A DNA stretch of 64,000 nt from Diaporthe sp. PMI_573 (GCA_021399435.1 JAJTUP010000042.1:124001-188000); one strand, 5' to 3'. Shown: positions 42,327-52,898, numbered from the stretch's first letter. The notes: a model not told the origin generated them from the sequence alone. Translations and numbers: made by a program.

Positions 42327-42893
42327 CTAACCGTATATCAATTTGGGGCCACACTCGCAGCCCCAAGGATTGTATGGGCTAGCTGGTGCTCTATCAATAA
42401 TCATGCGCCAGCACTCAGTACATTGGACATGCCTTCTGCATGGCTTCCATATAATGTCCGAAAATTCCTTCAACTCCTTTTTGCACTCGTAGCATTGGTG
42501 TGCTTCAGGGGGCAATGTTGCTATAAAGTTCTTTGTTGCAACGCGGGGATAGAGAAAAGTTGGGTCAAGCTTGTTTTCGTGGACAACTTGTTGAAGGTAT
42601 GAGAGCCTGCCAGCGAGATCCTCATACGCACGACGATTGCGTGTTCGAAGTTGTTTGAAGGCTTGTATTCTGTAAGCTTCGGGGGTGTCATTGAGAGCCA
42701 CGGCTAGCGAGTCCCTACCCCAGACCTTGTTCAGGGTTGTGATGCAGCTTCTGAAAGACTTTGCTTCGAAAAGGATGTTATACAACTTGCGTCGTTCGCT
42801 CGCATGATGGACATCACAGGACCATTTGACAAGTAGGCCTTCGGTATCGCGGATAGGATGTTTTGAAGGTACGTTAAGAGTATCATCTGCCAT
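42327..42893 (-). CDS. RING-like zinc-binding protein
   Basis: From ATG 42893 (MADDTLNVPSKHPIRD) the intronless frame gives 188 residues; an upstream ATG at 42914 is less likely. The N-terminal two-thirds is helical without a known domain (SYLQQVVHENKLDPTFLY). The C-terminus has CYECKKEL, then CRRHVQCTEC and GCECG, a Cys/His series spaced like a compact RING or treble-clef finger. It might act as a ubiquitin-ligase-like or nucleic-acid-binding protein. The gene looks intact and lies alone in AT-rich DNA. Confidence 0.65.
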   Translation of the reverse strand: MADDTLNVPSKHPIRDTEGLLVKWSCDVHHASERRKLYNILFEAKSFRSCITTLNKVWGRDSLAVALNDTPEAYRIQAFKQLRTRNRRAYEDLAGRLSYLQQVVHENKLDPTFLYPRVATKNFIATLPPEAHQCYECKKELKEFSDIIWKPCRRHVQCTECWRMIIDRAPASPYNPWGCECGPKLIYG

Positions 42894-43362
42894 GATCAGA
42901 ACTTGTATAATCAACGATGTCTGTGACTATTTGTGAGTGTTTGGTGCAAGAAGGATATATAACTGAAAAAGTGCTTTGAGTCTCTATTCCTTGGTAGCAG
43001 CACGGACCTGTATTTATACTTGGTCTACATTACAGCAAAAAGTAAGAATATGTCACTAAATTTACAAGAAGGTGTTTTGAAACCAAAATGTTGGTTTCTG
43101 GATTGAAAATCTAGGATTCCAAATTATAAGTTGGGCTGCCCACATTCGGCCCACCTCCACCCGCGACCGCGTTAGGTCCACATCTACACATAAAACGCGT
43201 TTTCTCAACGAGTGATTTTTTTCTGGCATCGCCGAGGGCGAGAGATCCAACGGCATGGTCATTAGGCCGGAAGGAAGAAAGCTTGTTTATCGAAAAAGCA
43301 ATAGAGGGAAGATATGGACCTTGTATCTTGAATGCATCTCGGCTACAGGTAAGGCGTACCCT
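42894..43362. other. gap, no gene
   Basis: AT-rich upstream region of the RING-like gene; nothing structured. Confidence 0.35.
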
Positions 43363-43744
43363 CTACTTGTTATCCAGCATCTGGCGGCATAGATCAAGGA
43401 AAACTTCGTTCACGCTTACTTTGACATTAGTTAGATTTCATTACTACTGATCCCGTTTTCTTCCCCCTCTTTTCGCAGTTACTTACTGCTGGTCTTAGCA
43501 CTGGCCTCATAATACTGAGCTCCCCAGTTTTGTGAAATAGCAAGTGCTTTGGTACGCGGGACTTCTCTCTGATCCTCGAGGTCGACTTTGTTCCCAACTA
43601 GAACAATGGGCACTTGATCCCTGTCTTTGAGACGCACAATCTCTTCTCGAAGGTCATACAGCTCATTCAATGTGGATCGCGATGTGATGCTGAATACAAG
43701 CAGGAATCCATCGCCTTTTTTTATATACTCGTCTTTCGAAGACG
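43363..43744 (-). pseudogene. Ras-family small GTPase, C-terminal part, 5' end cut by hAT
   Basis: Exon 43744-43487 encodes DEYIKKGDGFLLVFSITS, then VPIVLVGNKVDLED (G4 NKxD) and EASAKTS (G5 SAK). A 68-nt intron (43419-43486, GTAAGT...CAAAG) leads to SVNEVFLDLCRQMLDNK and a TAG at 43363-43365. Upstream, another intron (GTAAGA...TTGCAG) ends at 43745, and the preceding exon is interrupted at 43811 by a hAT terminus, so G1-G3 are lost. The end lacks a CAAX box. The motif pattern is Ras/Rap-like (signalling at the plasma membrane) but this copy cannot work. Confidence 0.75.
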
Positions 43745-43810
43745 CTGCAACAGGTCAGAGCAGTAATTCGAGGATCTCCAGAGGTAGTTTCTTACAGGAT
43801 TGGTTTGTTC

Positions 43811-46428
43811 CAGCGTTCCTAATAAGTCAAGTCTAGCAAGTCAAGTTGGCAAGTCAAATCAAGTCTTGCAAATCAAATCGTCGGGCTCACAACCCAAATC
43901 AAGTCAAGTTCTCCTCACTCAGACTTGCCAGACTTGCAAGTCATATATGGCATCTGGTTTTTCCTCTATATAGGGTCAATTGGCCCCGGAAAGTGGCCAA
44001 ATATGGTTCTGGTGATAATTTTCTTGGTGTTGTCTCCCGTCTCCAAACTATTGCTTAGTCAGCACAAAAACATCTGGCGTCGCGCCGTCGCGGTGACGCG
44101 GTGCTCAACAAATTTCACCAAGACTTTGTCACAAGTCATCAATTCCTCCACCAATTCTTGAGCTTTCGTACCGAAACAATGGATACGCCTTCCTCAACTG
44201 CCCTTTCAGATGCCGACGATTTTTCCAACGGATTGACCGCTGGAAACGACGCGTTCTTGGTCCTTAGACGAGCTTCGTCCTCGAATTCCCTGTCCTTTAC
44301 CTACCAGACTGCCAGTATTCGAGCCGACGATATCAGGGGCGCGAAGGATGTGGATGAACTCCCCAAGATCAAGCTGAAAGGCGACGGCAGGGTTAATACC
44401 TATATTCTTGAGGCATGGCTACACAAGAAAAGGAAGCGCAATTCGTGGATACAGCCCCATGTCAACTGTCTCGTTCGATTGAACCCCGACGACACGCACG
44501 AAGACGTCTTTCTTTGCAAGCACTGCGAATCGATCGGAATAACGAAGCTATTCGATGGGGAGACAACTACGTCAGCAGGCAGGCATCTCAAGAAACAGCA
44601 CCGTATATTTCCAGATGGGGAGCTTCAAGACCAAGATGGGGACGAGCCCCTTGCAAAGAGACAAGCAATAATCGACTTTGCGAAGACGTCGAGCTCCGAC
44701 AAGTCCTCCCAACGCCTCGTGGTTCGTACGGCAGCTGAAGAATTCAAGAATCTCTTGATGGGTTGGATTATCGACGCAAATATCCCCTTCTACGGCATTG
44801 AACACCCTCTTTTCCGCGAACTCCTTCTGGTACTTAATAGGGACTTCATCAATGAGCTCTTACCTGAAAGCGCTGATGCAGTCAAGAATTGGATCACTAT
44901 GGAGTACGAAACTCGAAAGACACTTCTAAAGCGTGAGTTCCAAGTGGCTCGGAGCAAAATCCATATCACCTTTGACCTCTGGACTTCTCCAAACAATATT
45001 GCATTGCTTTCCATTATCGCCCACTTTGTTGACACTTCTGGGAAGCTCCAGATACGTCTATTGTCCCTTGAACGGGTTGAAGGCAGCCACGGAGGCGAGA
45101 ACCAGGCTCGGATCATGGTCCAGTTGTTTAGGGACTTCGATATTAGCAAGAAACTCGGCTTCTTTACTGCTGATAACGCAGATTCTTGCGATACGGCAGT
45201 CAGGGCCATTCTTAAAGCGTTGAGGCCTCACTTAACTGAGTACCAAAGAGTCAAACTTGAAAGGCAGGTTCGAATCCGCTGCTTTGGCCACGTACTCAAC
45301 CTCTCTGCCAAGGCCTTCCTCGAGGGAGCTTCGTCAGAAATCTTCGACTCTGCCTATAATAAGGACAATCTTGATGTCGATACTGAACTGAGGCTTCTCA
45401 AAGAGTGGAGGAAATATGGCCCAGTTGGCAAGCTTCACAACGCCGTCCATTTCATCCGCAGATCCTCTCAACGGAGAGACCAATTCCTTGCAATCACCAC
45501 TGGTCGAATCCGCGCGGATGTATTGCAAGAGCTGGGGCTTTGGCTAATCGAAAAGGATGTGGTGGGCTTGATGGTGAAGGCAGACAACGATACGCGGTGG
45601 AATTCGATATACCTTATGATCCTTCGCGCTATCAAGCTTAAGGACATCATTGATACCTTCTGCAGGCTGAGCAGGACAGACGAGAAACCTGAAAAACGGA
45701 TCCCTGAAGAAGATGTCTTGCAACACGAAGACTGGCTCGTCCTCACGGAAATCCTCGAAATCTTGAAGCCATATATCGAGTATACCAAATACTTTGAGGG
45801 CAGGGAACCCAGGTCTGCGGAGGTCATCTCAACAGTCTGTTGCTTGCAAGACCACCTCAAGGAAATGCAAAAACGCTATAATGAGGGCCTTGTTGGTACA
45901 CCTTTCGAGACACCACAGATCGATCTAGAAGAGCCTTCCTTTGGGTCTTCCGATTCGGCTGAAAGCTGTATATTTGTTGCAGGTGACGAATCCCAGATGC
46001 CTCGGCGCTCGCAGAGGGAAATCAGACTTCCTACCCGCCTCCAAGACTTCGAAGTCGATATTTCCTCTCCAAGACAAGCCTCCTCTATTCCTCAGAGCCG
46101 ATCGTCTCCGCCTGAGTCACCAAGAGCCACTGAGGAGCTCCAACTCGGCGATCTAAGCCTCCGATATATACAGCACTCGCTTGAGTTTGCCTCTAAGAAG
46201 CTGGAAAAGTACAGGAATCTGATGGAGGAGACAGGGGTCTATTGGGCGGCAGTGATTCTGCACCCAGCTCACAAGACACGGTTTATCGAAGTCTACTACC
46301 CCGAACGCAAGGAGGCCATTGTCAAGGACTTCAGGGCTTTGTTTGACGACTCATACGTGGATAGGGCAAGCGGGAGCTCTCAGCCAGTTCCTCAGAATGC
46401 CCAGGCGAAGAAGACGAAGACTCCGTGG
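43811..46428 (+). mobile_element. hAT DNA transposon, left end and most of transposase
   Basis: The left terminus CAGCGTTCCTAATAAGTCAA at 43811 matches the terminus at 63527 (CAGCGTTCCTAACAAGCCAA, in the opposite element orientation). Repeated CAAGTCAAGT motifs follow to about 43940. Transposase coding starts at 44179. Homology with the copy at 63.5-64 kb is almost exact up to 46428 and then stops abruptly, so the right terminus is missing and replaced by unrelated coding DNA. Confidence 0.85.
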
Positions 46429-47727
46429 GTCATCAACCTAACCCGCCGCTCCTACGCCTTTGTAGTGCCGGCCAAGAAGTCGTGCGGCGGAGGGAACGTC
46501 AAGCATTATCTTCCCCTTCAGCCGATTTCCGGCCACCAGTGGTTAAAAGGGTTTGGGGAACACTGCAGCCCTGAGTCCGACAAGGTATGGATCTGTGATG
46601 GGACCAAGGCGGCATCGGTTATGTCGGAGGAGGAGCTCCAAGCGGTATGGCCCTCGTTTCTGCAGGAAGAGAGGAACAAAAAGGACGACAAAGATGAGGG
46701 CAGCGAGGACGAGGACGACGAAGACGAGGACGACGGAGACGAGGACGGCGAAGATGAGGAAATCAAAAACGAGGACGTCAAAGATGAGAACACAACGAGC
46801 AACCACGACAAAATAGAAAATGGCAATGGCGAGAACGAAGCCAGGAACGGGAATGCTAAACAGGAAGCACCTGCTCCAAAGAAGTGCAAAAGGGGGCCCG
46901 AGTCGTCGTCGTCCAACGGGCGCGTTCTGGGCAGTATCGATGACCTGCTTGAGTCCTGCCCTCCAAAGAAGCTTCGAGGCCTGAAAGCAACCAAACAATT
47001 CCTGCCTGAGCTCCAACACTGCGTACGGGAGCATCCTGAGAAGTTCGCCGCCGGACACCCAGGCGCCGTGCCGTTGCTCTTGGCCGCCTTGGGGCAAGGC
47101 CGGGGGTGCATACAAGACCTCAAACTGAGCCGGTTTAAGGCTTTGTCAGGTGACCAGGTTGTCGAGCTGGTCGAAGCAGTCGCCGCTCGGAACGCAAATT
47201 TGATAATAGGAGAGGATGTGCCCCTAAAGCTGCTCGACCTCTCTTTTATCGACTCAGTGACGCCTCACCATATAGAGCGCATCCTGGATACGACAGACAT
47301 AAAGATAAAGGAGTTACTCATCTGGGACAACGCCGGCTTGCCCTTGGAGGAAGTAGCCAAGGTGGCGGGTGGCCGTATTGGCAAGGTTACGACCCGCGCT
47401 GGTTTCCTGGCAGCACTGGAGAAGTGGGTTAGGCAGTGCTTTCCTCGTGCTCAACCCCCGATCCGCATCCAGCCCGTGCCACCCACGGCGCCGACACAGA
47501 TGCCCATCCGCCAGGTTGTGTGGATGATGCTCGTGACTGAGGAACCCGACGCCTCAAAGCCGCTGACAGACAGAGACCGTCAGCTTAACGTCCCCGTCGG
47601 CACGCTGAGTATCGAGAACTTCGACGTCGAGACGCTTGCGACGATATTACACCCCAGGCATCCCGAAGAGGCATACACCGAGGTCACATATTATTATACA
47701 ACAACCCCAACGTCAAAGAAAGGTTAG
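44179..47727 (+). CDS. hAT transposase fused in frame to an unrelated C-terminal region
   Basis: One frame of 1182 codons runs from ATG 44179 to TAG 47727. Residues about 80-140 are a BED-type finger (FLCKHCESIG, HLKKQHRIF). About 150-750 is the hAT core (ITFDLWTSPNNIALLSIIAH, FTADNADSCDTAVRAI, RCFGHVLNLSAKAFLEG). The dimerisation domain that should follow is absent. At residue 750 (base 46428) the sequence switches to another protein: SYAFVVPAKKSCGGGN and DGTKAASVM, a long acidic run (about 830-875), then SIDDLLESCPPKKLRGLKAT and leucine-rich LKLLDLSFID and KELLIWDNAGLPLEEVAKV. The partner has a homologue at 29793-30212. It may be an expressed chimera or an accidental read-through. Confidence 0.75.
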   Translation: MDTPSSTALSDADDFSNGLTAGNDAFLVLRRASSSNSLSFTYQTASIRADDIRGAKDVDELPKIKLKGDGRVNTYILEAWLHKKRKRNSWIQPHVNCLVRLNPDDTHEDVFLCKHCESIGITKLFDGETTTSAGRHLKKQHRIFPDGELQDQDGDEPLAKRQAIIDFAKTSSSDKSSQRLVVRTAAEEFKNLLMGWIIDANIPFYGIEHPLFRELLLVLNRDFINELLPESADAVKNWITMEYETRKTLLKREFQVARSKIHITFDLWTSPNNIALLSIIAHFVDTSGKLQIRLLSLERVEGSHGGENQARIMVQLFRDFDISKKLGFFTADNADSCDTAVRAILKALRPHLTEYQRVKLERQVRIRCFGHVLNLSAKAFLEGASSEIFDSAYNKDNLDVDTELRLLKEWRKYGPVGKLHNAVHFIRRSSQRRDQFLAITTGRIRADVLQELGLWLIEKDVVGLMVKADNDTRWNSIYLMILRAIKLKDIIDTFCRLSRTDEKPEKRIPEEDVLQHEDWLVLTEILEILKPYIEYTKYFEGREPRSAEVISTVCCLQDHLKEMQKRYNEGLVGTPFETPQIDLEEPSFGSSDSAESCIFVAGDESQMPRRSQREIRLPTRLQDFEVDISSPRQASSIPQSRSSPPESPRATEELQLGDLSLRYIQHSLEFASKKLEKYRNLMEETGVYWAAVILHPAHKTRFIEVYYPERKEAIVKDFRALFDDSYVDRASGSSQPVPQNAQAKKTKTPWVINLTRRSYAFVVPAKKSCGGGNVKHYLPLQPISGHQWLKGFGEHCSPESDKVWICDGTKAASVMSEEELQAVWPSFLQEERNKKDDKDEGSEDEDDEDEDDGDEDGEDEEIKNEDVKDENTTSNHDKIENGNGENEARNGNAKQEAPAPKKCKRGPESSSSNGRVLGSIDDLLESCPPKKLRGLKATKQFLPELQHCVREHPEKFAAGHPGAVPLLLAALGQGRGCIQDLKLSRFKALSGDQVVELVEAVAARNANLIIGEDVPLKLLDLSFIDSVTPHHIERILDTTDIKIKELLIWDNAGLPLEEVAKVAGGRIGKVTTRAGFLAALEKWVRQCFPRAQPPIRIQPVPPTAPTQMPIRQVVWMMLVTEEPDASKPLTDRDRQLNVPVGTLSIENFDVETLATILHPRHPEEAYTEVTYYYTTTPTSKKG

Positions 47728-48044
47728 AGTTCCATATAGTCGATATTATCCCTAAGGGTAAAAGTAGCTTTTAGTTTAAGGAATTAGAGGATTGTAATAT
47801 CCCTTATCCCCTTATCCTACTAGATATTAATAGATATTAAGGATTATAACAAGAAACTTTAGGAAAAGGACCTAGAGAAATGTCAGAATCAGGTGTAAGA
47901 AGCCATCTTCCGGCGGACTATAATACTATCTATAATCGATCAGTATCACCTCTTCTACGGTGGAAACCTCTCCTAGACACAACTGAAGCTTTTTTTCCCT
48001 CGTCGCATGGATAACGTATCCCATTTCCCCGTATCGACGACGCC
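47728..48044. other. AT-rich gap after the fusion ORF
   Basis: It contains a short tandem TAGATATTAA (two units near 47820-47842) in low-complexity AT-rich DNA. Confidence 0.4.
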
Positions 48045-49040
48045 TCACTCCAACCAAGCCTTGACTGGTCCGCTGAGACCGTCCTCCATCCACCCATCGT
48101 CGATTTTCGCATCATGATCTAACGCATGTTCCCCCTCCCTCACCCCCAGCCGAAATCTCAACTCTGGGTTCAACTCCCTTACAACCTCCTCAAGCTTCTC
48201 GCTGCCCTTTATAGGCACCACACTATCCTGCTTGCCGTGCCACACAAACACCCCGCCTCTCGGAAATTTCGCCCCGTCCTTGAGCCTCTCCAATGGAAAC
48301 AAGTGCCGTTTCTCGATGGGAAATAGCTCGCCAAAAACTCTGTGTTGGATTGCGGCGAACATCAACGCAACCCGTTCCATTCTTGGATCCTCCGAAATAA
48401 TGGAGGGAACCTCGCCCTTGCGAATCTTTTCGTAGTGTTCGTCCGCCACGCTCCGTGGCAGCGACAATCCGAACGTCGGCTTCTCGGGGCCCTTCATGAA
48501 ATGGTCATCCGCGAAGTCAATCATAGGATACGCCGCCGTCACGGCCCGGATCTTGTCGGCGTGTGACAAACCAACCATGATACTCAGGTACCCGCCGGCC
48601 GAATCGCCGGCAGCAAGAATCCGTCCCGTGTCGACTTTTACCCGGCCTCCGGACTCCTGCTCCACGAATCCGGGCAACTCGCGGTGCAGCCACGTCCAGT
48701 GATCCTCAATGTCTTCGAGTAAATTTTCCACCGAAGCCTCCGGCGCGAGCCGGTAATTTGGGCTGACGATCAAAGCGGAATGACGTGCCGCGAGCTCCAT
48801 GAGCCACGGCTGGAAGAAGCCTGGATACAGGCTTGAGCCGGTGATCAAACCGCCGCCGTGGTAGCGGAGGATCACGGGGCATTGTTTGTTAGATGCTGTC
48901 AATGAGGATGAAGACGTCAGGGTTTTGGGGATCAAGATATCAGTCTTGATGGGGTGATCTGCGACAGTCTTGTATGTAGTTGTCAAAATGGTGAAGTCGT
49001 CGAACCGAGAGAAGTCGTCTGGATCCGGGAGCGAGTCCAT
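48045..49040 (-). CDS. alpha/beta hydrolase-3 family esterase/lipase
   Basis: The intronless gene of 331 codons starts at ATG 49040 (MDSLPDPDDFSRFDDFTILT). Residues 61-64 HGGG form the oxyanion hole of the hormone-sensitive-lipase family, GDSAGG (145-150) carries the nucleophile Ser, Asp272 lies in GKQDSVVP and His305 in EGEHALDHD, completing the triad. There is no signal peptide, so it is cytosolic. The length is normal for the family and nothing is broken. It would hydrolyse carboxyl esters or lactones; the substrate is unknown. It opens the gene-dense block shared with the ABM-like, SDR and OYE genes. Confidence 0.9.
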   Translation of the reverse strand: MDSLPDPDDFSRFDDFTILTTTYKTVADHPIKTDILIPKTLTSSSSLTASNKQCPVILRYHGGGLITGSSLYPGFFQPWLMELAARHSALIVSPNYRLAPEASVENLLEDIEDHWTWLHRELPGFVEQESGGRVKVDTGRILAAGDSAGGYLSIMVGLSHADKIRAVTAAYPMIDFADDHFMKGPEKPTFGLSLPRSVADEHYEKIRKGEVPSIISEDPRMERVALMFAAIQHRVFGELFPIEKRHLFPLERLKDGAKFPRGGVFVWHGKQDSVVPIKGSEKLEEVVRELNPELRFRLGVREGEHALDHDAKIDDGWMEDGLSGPVKAWLE

Positions 49041-49766
49041 GGCTGCTGAGCAAGACTGTGAGGTGGGTTGAGTTGTCTAAAGATGAGTACGTTGGATTGA
49101 AGGGAATGGAAGATGGCCTGGTCAAAGCTGATCTCTGGACCTGGGTGAGCTACGAAATAGTGAATTTTCTTAAGTGCTACCTCTAGTACAGATTAATAAT
49201 GGGCAGAGCATGTTAACGCAAATCCCGAAAATCATGGTAGGATCGGAGACAGCGAGTAATGCAGCAGGCGCTAACAGATGTGCGACATCATCTAGCTTCA
49301 ACTTTGTCTTAGCAAGCCCTCTGAAAAGCCGCCCCACTCTCAACCCGTAATAGCTCCGCATCCTGCCCTGAGCCGCGGCCTCTTGTGATTAGTAGATCAG
49401 GAAGTAAGTGATTAGTAACATTCTGGTTGCCGATCAAACAGATTTTCCACAATGTTAGAAATGACTCATTCTACGTCTGACCGAACGACGTAGAAGTACT
49501 TCTCTACTGTTTACGAGTCAGTCTTAACACCGAAAGACATAACGGCGTGAAAGCTTGGTAATCGGTTATTTCGGGAGGCGTACATTACGCGTTTTTAAAT
49601 AGGACGAATTGTGGGTTTTTGCTGTTCGGTATTTAAATGATTAGTATAAGGCGAAAGAGAGAAAGTGGATAAGGGAAGATTATTATAAAAAGAGCTTTAT
49701 TTCCAAGTTCTGTCATTTCAAGTGCGACAACTTCTTATCATTCAATTTCCCAACTCAACACCAAAG
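49041..49766. promoter_or_regulatory. divergent intergenic region (hydrolase / ABM-like gene)
   Basis: About 725 bases separate the two divergent starts. A TATAAAAAGAG-like box at 49683-49693 lies about 75 bases before the ABM-like ATG. Confidence 0.45.
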
Positions 49767-50592
49767 ATGGCCTTCACCGAGTTCGTCGTCCCAACATTGA
49801 AGACAGATCCTGAGACGGAAGCGACATTTACCGCTGAGATCGCACCCTTTCTCATCAACATCCTTGATACACATGCCAATCCTCCCAAGTTTAAATATTT
49901 CGGGAAGATTCTCCTCGAGAATGGCAATGATGTATCAGGAAGCTTTAGACTTTGTGTCGGGCTTGGTACGTCATTTCCATTTGCCCTTCCTCTTTCCCTT
50001 TCATGCTGTCATTGCCTCCGTCCTATTACTATCTGTTTCCCCCTTCACAGCATTCGCGGAAAATCGAGTATGATTTGATACTGACGTTTCGACAGAGTGG
50101 GAAGACGCCTCACACTTCAACACCTTTGTCGCATCAGAAAATTTCCAGACCTTCAAATCCATTGTGAAGCCTCACTCTGTTGCACCGCCAGTCCCACAGT
50201 TATACGAGACGGATTTCGAACCGAACAAGGTGTTTGGCAGTGCGTTAACGGAGGTGTGGCAGGTCAAGATCGGGGAGGGGGATAGGAAAGTAGGAGAGTC
50301 GAGAGAGGCGTGGGAGAAGTTTGTTACTGCGGTTGAAGTGGCGGGTGGGGTAAATGGGATTGGGAGGAGTATTCAAGGGACGAGTCTAAACCTTGAGGAG
50401 AGGAGGTGGATTGGTGTGCTAGGGTGGGAGAGTAATAAGGTGAGTTTGATTTTTTTTTAATTGTTAAGAGCAGTTGACTGACTGAGTTTCTAGATCAGAG
50501 AGAAAGTACTTGGGAGTGCAGCTGTGAAGGAAGCGAAGAAGAATCTTGATGTGCTCGTATGGAACACGTTTGTTACAGCATTTGCGAAGTAA
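49767..50592 (+). CDS. ABM-like dimeric alpha/beta-barrel protein, three exons
   Basis: Exons are 49767-49965, 50096-50439 and 50494-50592. Introns of 130 nt (GTACGT...GACAG) and 54 nt (GTGAGT...CTAG) give 213 residues in frame. The start MAFTEFVVPTLKTDPETEA and the pattern SFRLCVGLEWEDASHFNTFV are typical of the fungal antibiotic-biosynthesis-monooxygenase-like/dimeric barrel superfamily: a beta-strand, a W-rich loop and a repeated half-barrel (VLGWESNKIREKVLG). These proteins are cytosolic dimers, some cofactor-free monooxygenases, many uncharacterised. The active-site residues cannot be assigned with confidence. It lies divergent to the hydrolase gene and could be co-regulated with it. Confidence 0.75.
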
Positions 50593-51644
50593 CTGCAGAC
50601 AGCTAGAGAATAGGAACGCTCGGCACTTGGAGGATATGCAAACACCTGACTCAATTCTACAATGGAATTAGATTAGGCGTTAAATGAAAAGCAAAGCAGT
50701 CGAGGTTAACAACCAAACCATTAGAAAATGGGAGTTCAATCACATGGCACAGACACGCAAGCGCCTGTTAGGAATGGTGAAAAAGCCCAGGGCATCCTTA
50801 CAAAGCAACGAAAACATTCCATTCCTTCTCTGCCATTCCCGGTTCTGCGCTTACAACATTTCCCATTCTCCCGAAAGCCCATAAGTGATGTCTGTAATTC
50901 CTGCTTACTCCTCCACTGCCGTGTCGCAGCGAATTCCCGTGGTTTAGTTATTTGTTAGAATGCCATCTCGAAGCCCTTTCTCTAAGTGTTCAACGTCTTA
51001 TCTGTGGCAGTTGAAGCGGTGTGGGCTCTTTATGACACGGGTTGTTCGATGGTTGTAGTTGTTTCGGGTTCAATGTGATGGTGTTAATGTTTCCTAATCC
51101 CGTCTCTTATGTAACGGGCTGGGCTCGTATGAGGCCTTGCTGGACTTCGTGACCTGGACAATGCGACCAGGATCACTCAACCTTGATCAGGCCCACCACG
51201 GGACTCACGATATCGACGATACGATCCGACGTTCAGTGCGGAACAGACCTGATCAGGCCGATAGCAAAGTGGACATTGTAATTGTTCCCTTCAGATCCTC
51301 ATCTAAGGATACTCGTAATAGTTGCCATAGCCTGCTGTAGATGTACACATCTTGAACCCATACATATAATTTGGTGGATGTGATAGGGATAGTGACCGGA
51401 GTCGGATGAGGATAGGAATTGGGTTGGGATAGGTACATAATCAAAACCAAATAACCTAAGTAGAGCAACTAAACTGAACTAATATCGAGGAAAATCGTAG
51501 TGATTTCACTAACCAACCAACGCTTCTCGATCGAAGCAACCAGCCAAGTATGAGACCAACGGTTGGGTTTGTTGCTCTGAGTGAACGCTGGCCCATCTTC
51601 TGAATCCCACCCCGTCGGTGCAGATATCTGGGCGAAACCTCCCT
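50593..51644. other. intergenic, no gene seen
   Basis: Short ORFs only between the two genes' 3' ends. Confidence 0.4.
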
Positions 51645-52898
51645 TCAGATGGCGTCGGCGGCTCGAAGGTCCTCAGTATTCTGCCACACCATGTCCGCCA
51701 ACGAGGTAAAACCAGGCTTCCCTAGCCTCTTGAGCAGCTCTTCGGCGCGGTCTCTGGGCTTGATGACGATTCCTGGGAAGGGCACGCCGGCGAAGTCCTC
51801 CTGAAACGTCCTGTTTGGATACTGCTTACGAAGGATTTCCAGGATGTCGTCCCAGCAGAAAGGTTCGGCAAAACCAAAAATGCGCTCGCTCTTCACGTCG
51901 GGCAGGATGGCCGCCGCCACATGCAGAAGGCCGGCATCCTGGACGTCGATGGCATACTCTGATCTGTGCATCAGCTCATGGGATTATTTACATCATCAGT
52001 CTGACACTGCAAGGCTCTACTCACGTGGCTTAACCCAAATCTGGGGGAGGTTCTGTCCTTCAAACAAAAGAGGGATCAAGGCAGACGAAGATGGGTGACC
52101 TTGATTCACAGGGTCGAGGCTCTTTCCCAAGGTCAACTTAGGGAGAACTATATGCTAGAGTGAGTATGAAGAAAAGAAGAGCTAGTGCTTAAAGCGTCTA
52201 TCCACTTACCTGTGTTCACTATTATATCAGGACGCTTCATCTGGTTCTCCTTGTGATACTTCCAAACAGCTTGCTCTTGCTCGACCTTGCTGGCGCAGTA
52301 CACAGGAAAGCCATGCTCGGGGCCCCATGGCCCGGGTGTCCAGGCCAATTTCTGCGCGTCAGGGCTCCACGAGTCTTCCGTCAAAACTGCGCCATTCATG
52401 TTCAACAGGGTCTGCACGTCCACTGGCAGACTTGCTGCCGAAGAAGAGGTCAAGACAAAGCGCTTGACGCTTGGCTCTCTGTATGCGGCCTTGATGGCAT
52501 TCATGGCACTCTCCACGGCAATTGGGATGACCCTTTCCGGGTCAGGGTCGATGCTGACCACCGACGCCACATGGATGAAAGCCGAAACCCCTGTTGAAGT
52601 CAGAATGGATGATGTTCAGCACAAGACGGGGGAATGTTTACTCGCCCTTGACAGCTTCATCATAGGCATTTTCGATGGTCATGTCAGCAACGGAATACAA
52701 CTCCAAGTGGCCCTTGCCGTATGTCTTGTCGAAATAGACGTTAAGCCAAGCGCTCTTCTCGGGGTTACGGACCGTGCCGCGGACTTTGTACCCTTGCTGA
52801 ACGAATTGGTTGGCGACGTGAGACGCCATAAAGCCGTTGACACCTGTTACAAGAACGGTGGAACCCTTCGGTATTGCCAGGTCCCTTATGTTTGCCAT
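51645..52898 (-). CDS. extended SDR / aldehyde (dihydroflavonol-type) reductase
   Basis: Start ATG 52898 (MANIRDLAIPKGSTVLVTGV). The Rossmann motif GVNGFMASHV, TSSSAAS (catalytic Ser region) and YCASKVEQE (YxxxK) mark the DFR/GRE2-like extended SDRs, NAD(P)H-dependent reductases of aldehydes and ketones. Exon 1 ends near 52645. Joining AVKG to VSAFIHVAS in frame needs a GC-AG intron (GCGAGT donor); the ordinary GT two bases on breaks the frame. The second intron (GTAAGT...TATAG) joins VNT to VLPKLTLGK. The third (GTGAGT...CACAG, around 51971-52029) is one base out of phase with SEYAIDVQDAGLLHVAA, so the gene either uses an unseen site or has a one-base lesion. Divergent from the OYE gene. Confidence 0.75.

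Noticed and set aside
46518..47123. Minus-strand ORFs of about 200 codons inside the fusion gene
   Set aside because: They consist mostly of Ser/Val runs opposite the acidic Asp/Glu stretch; the plus frame is longer and has homology.
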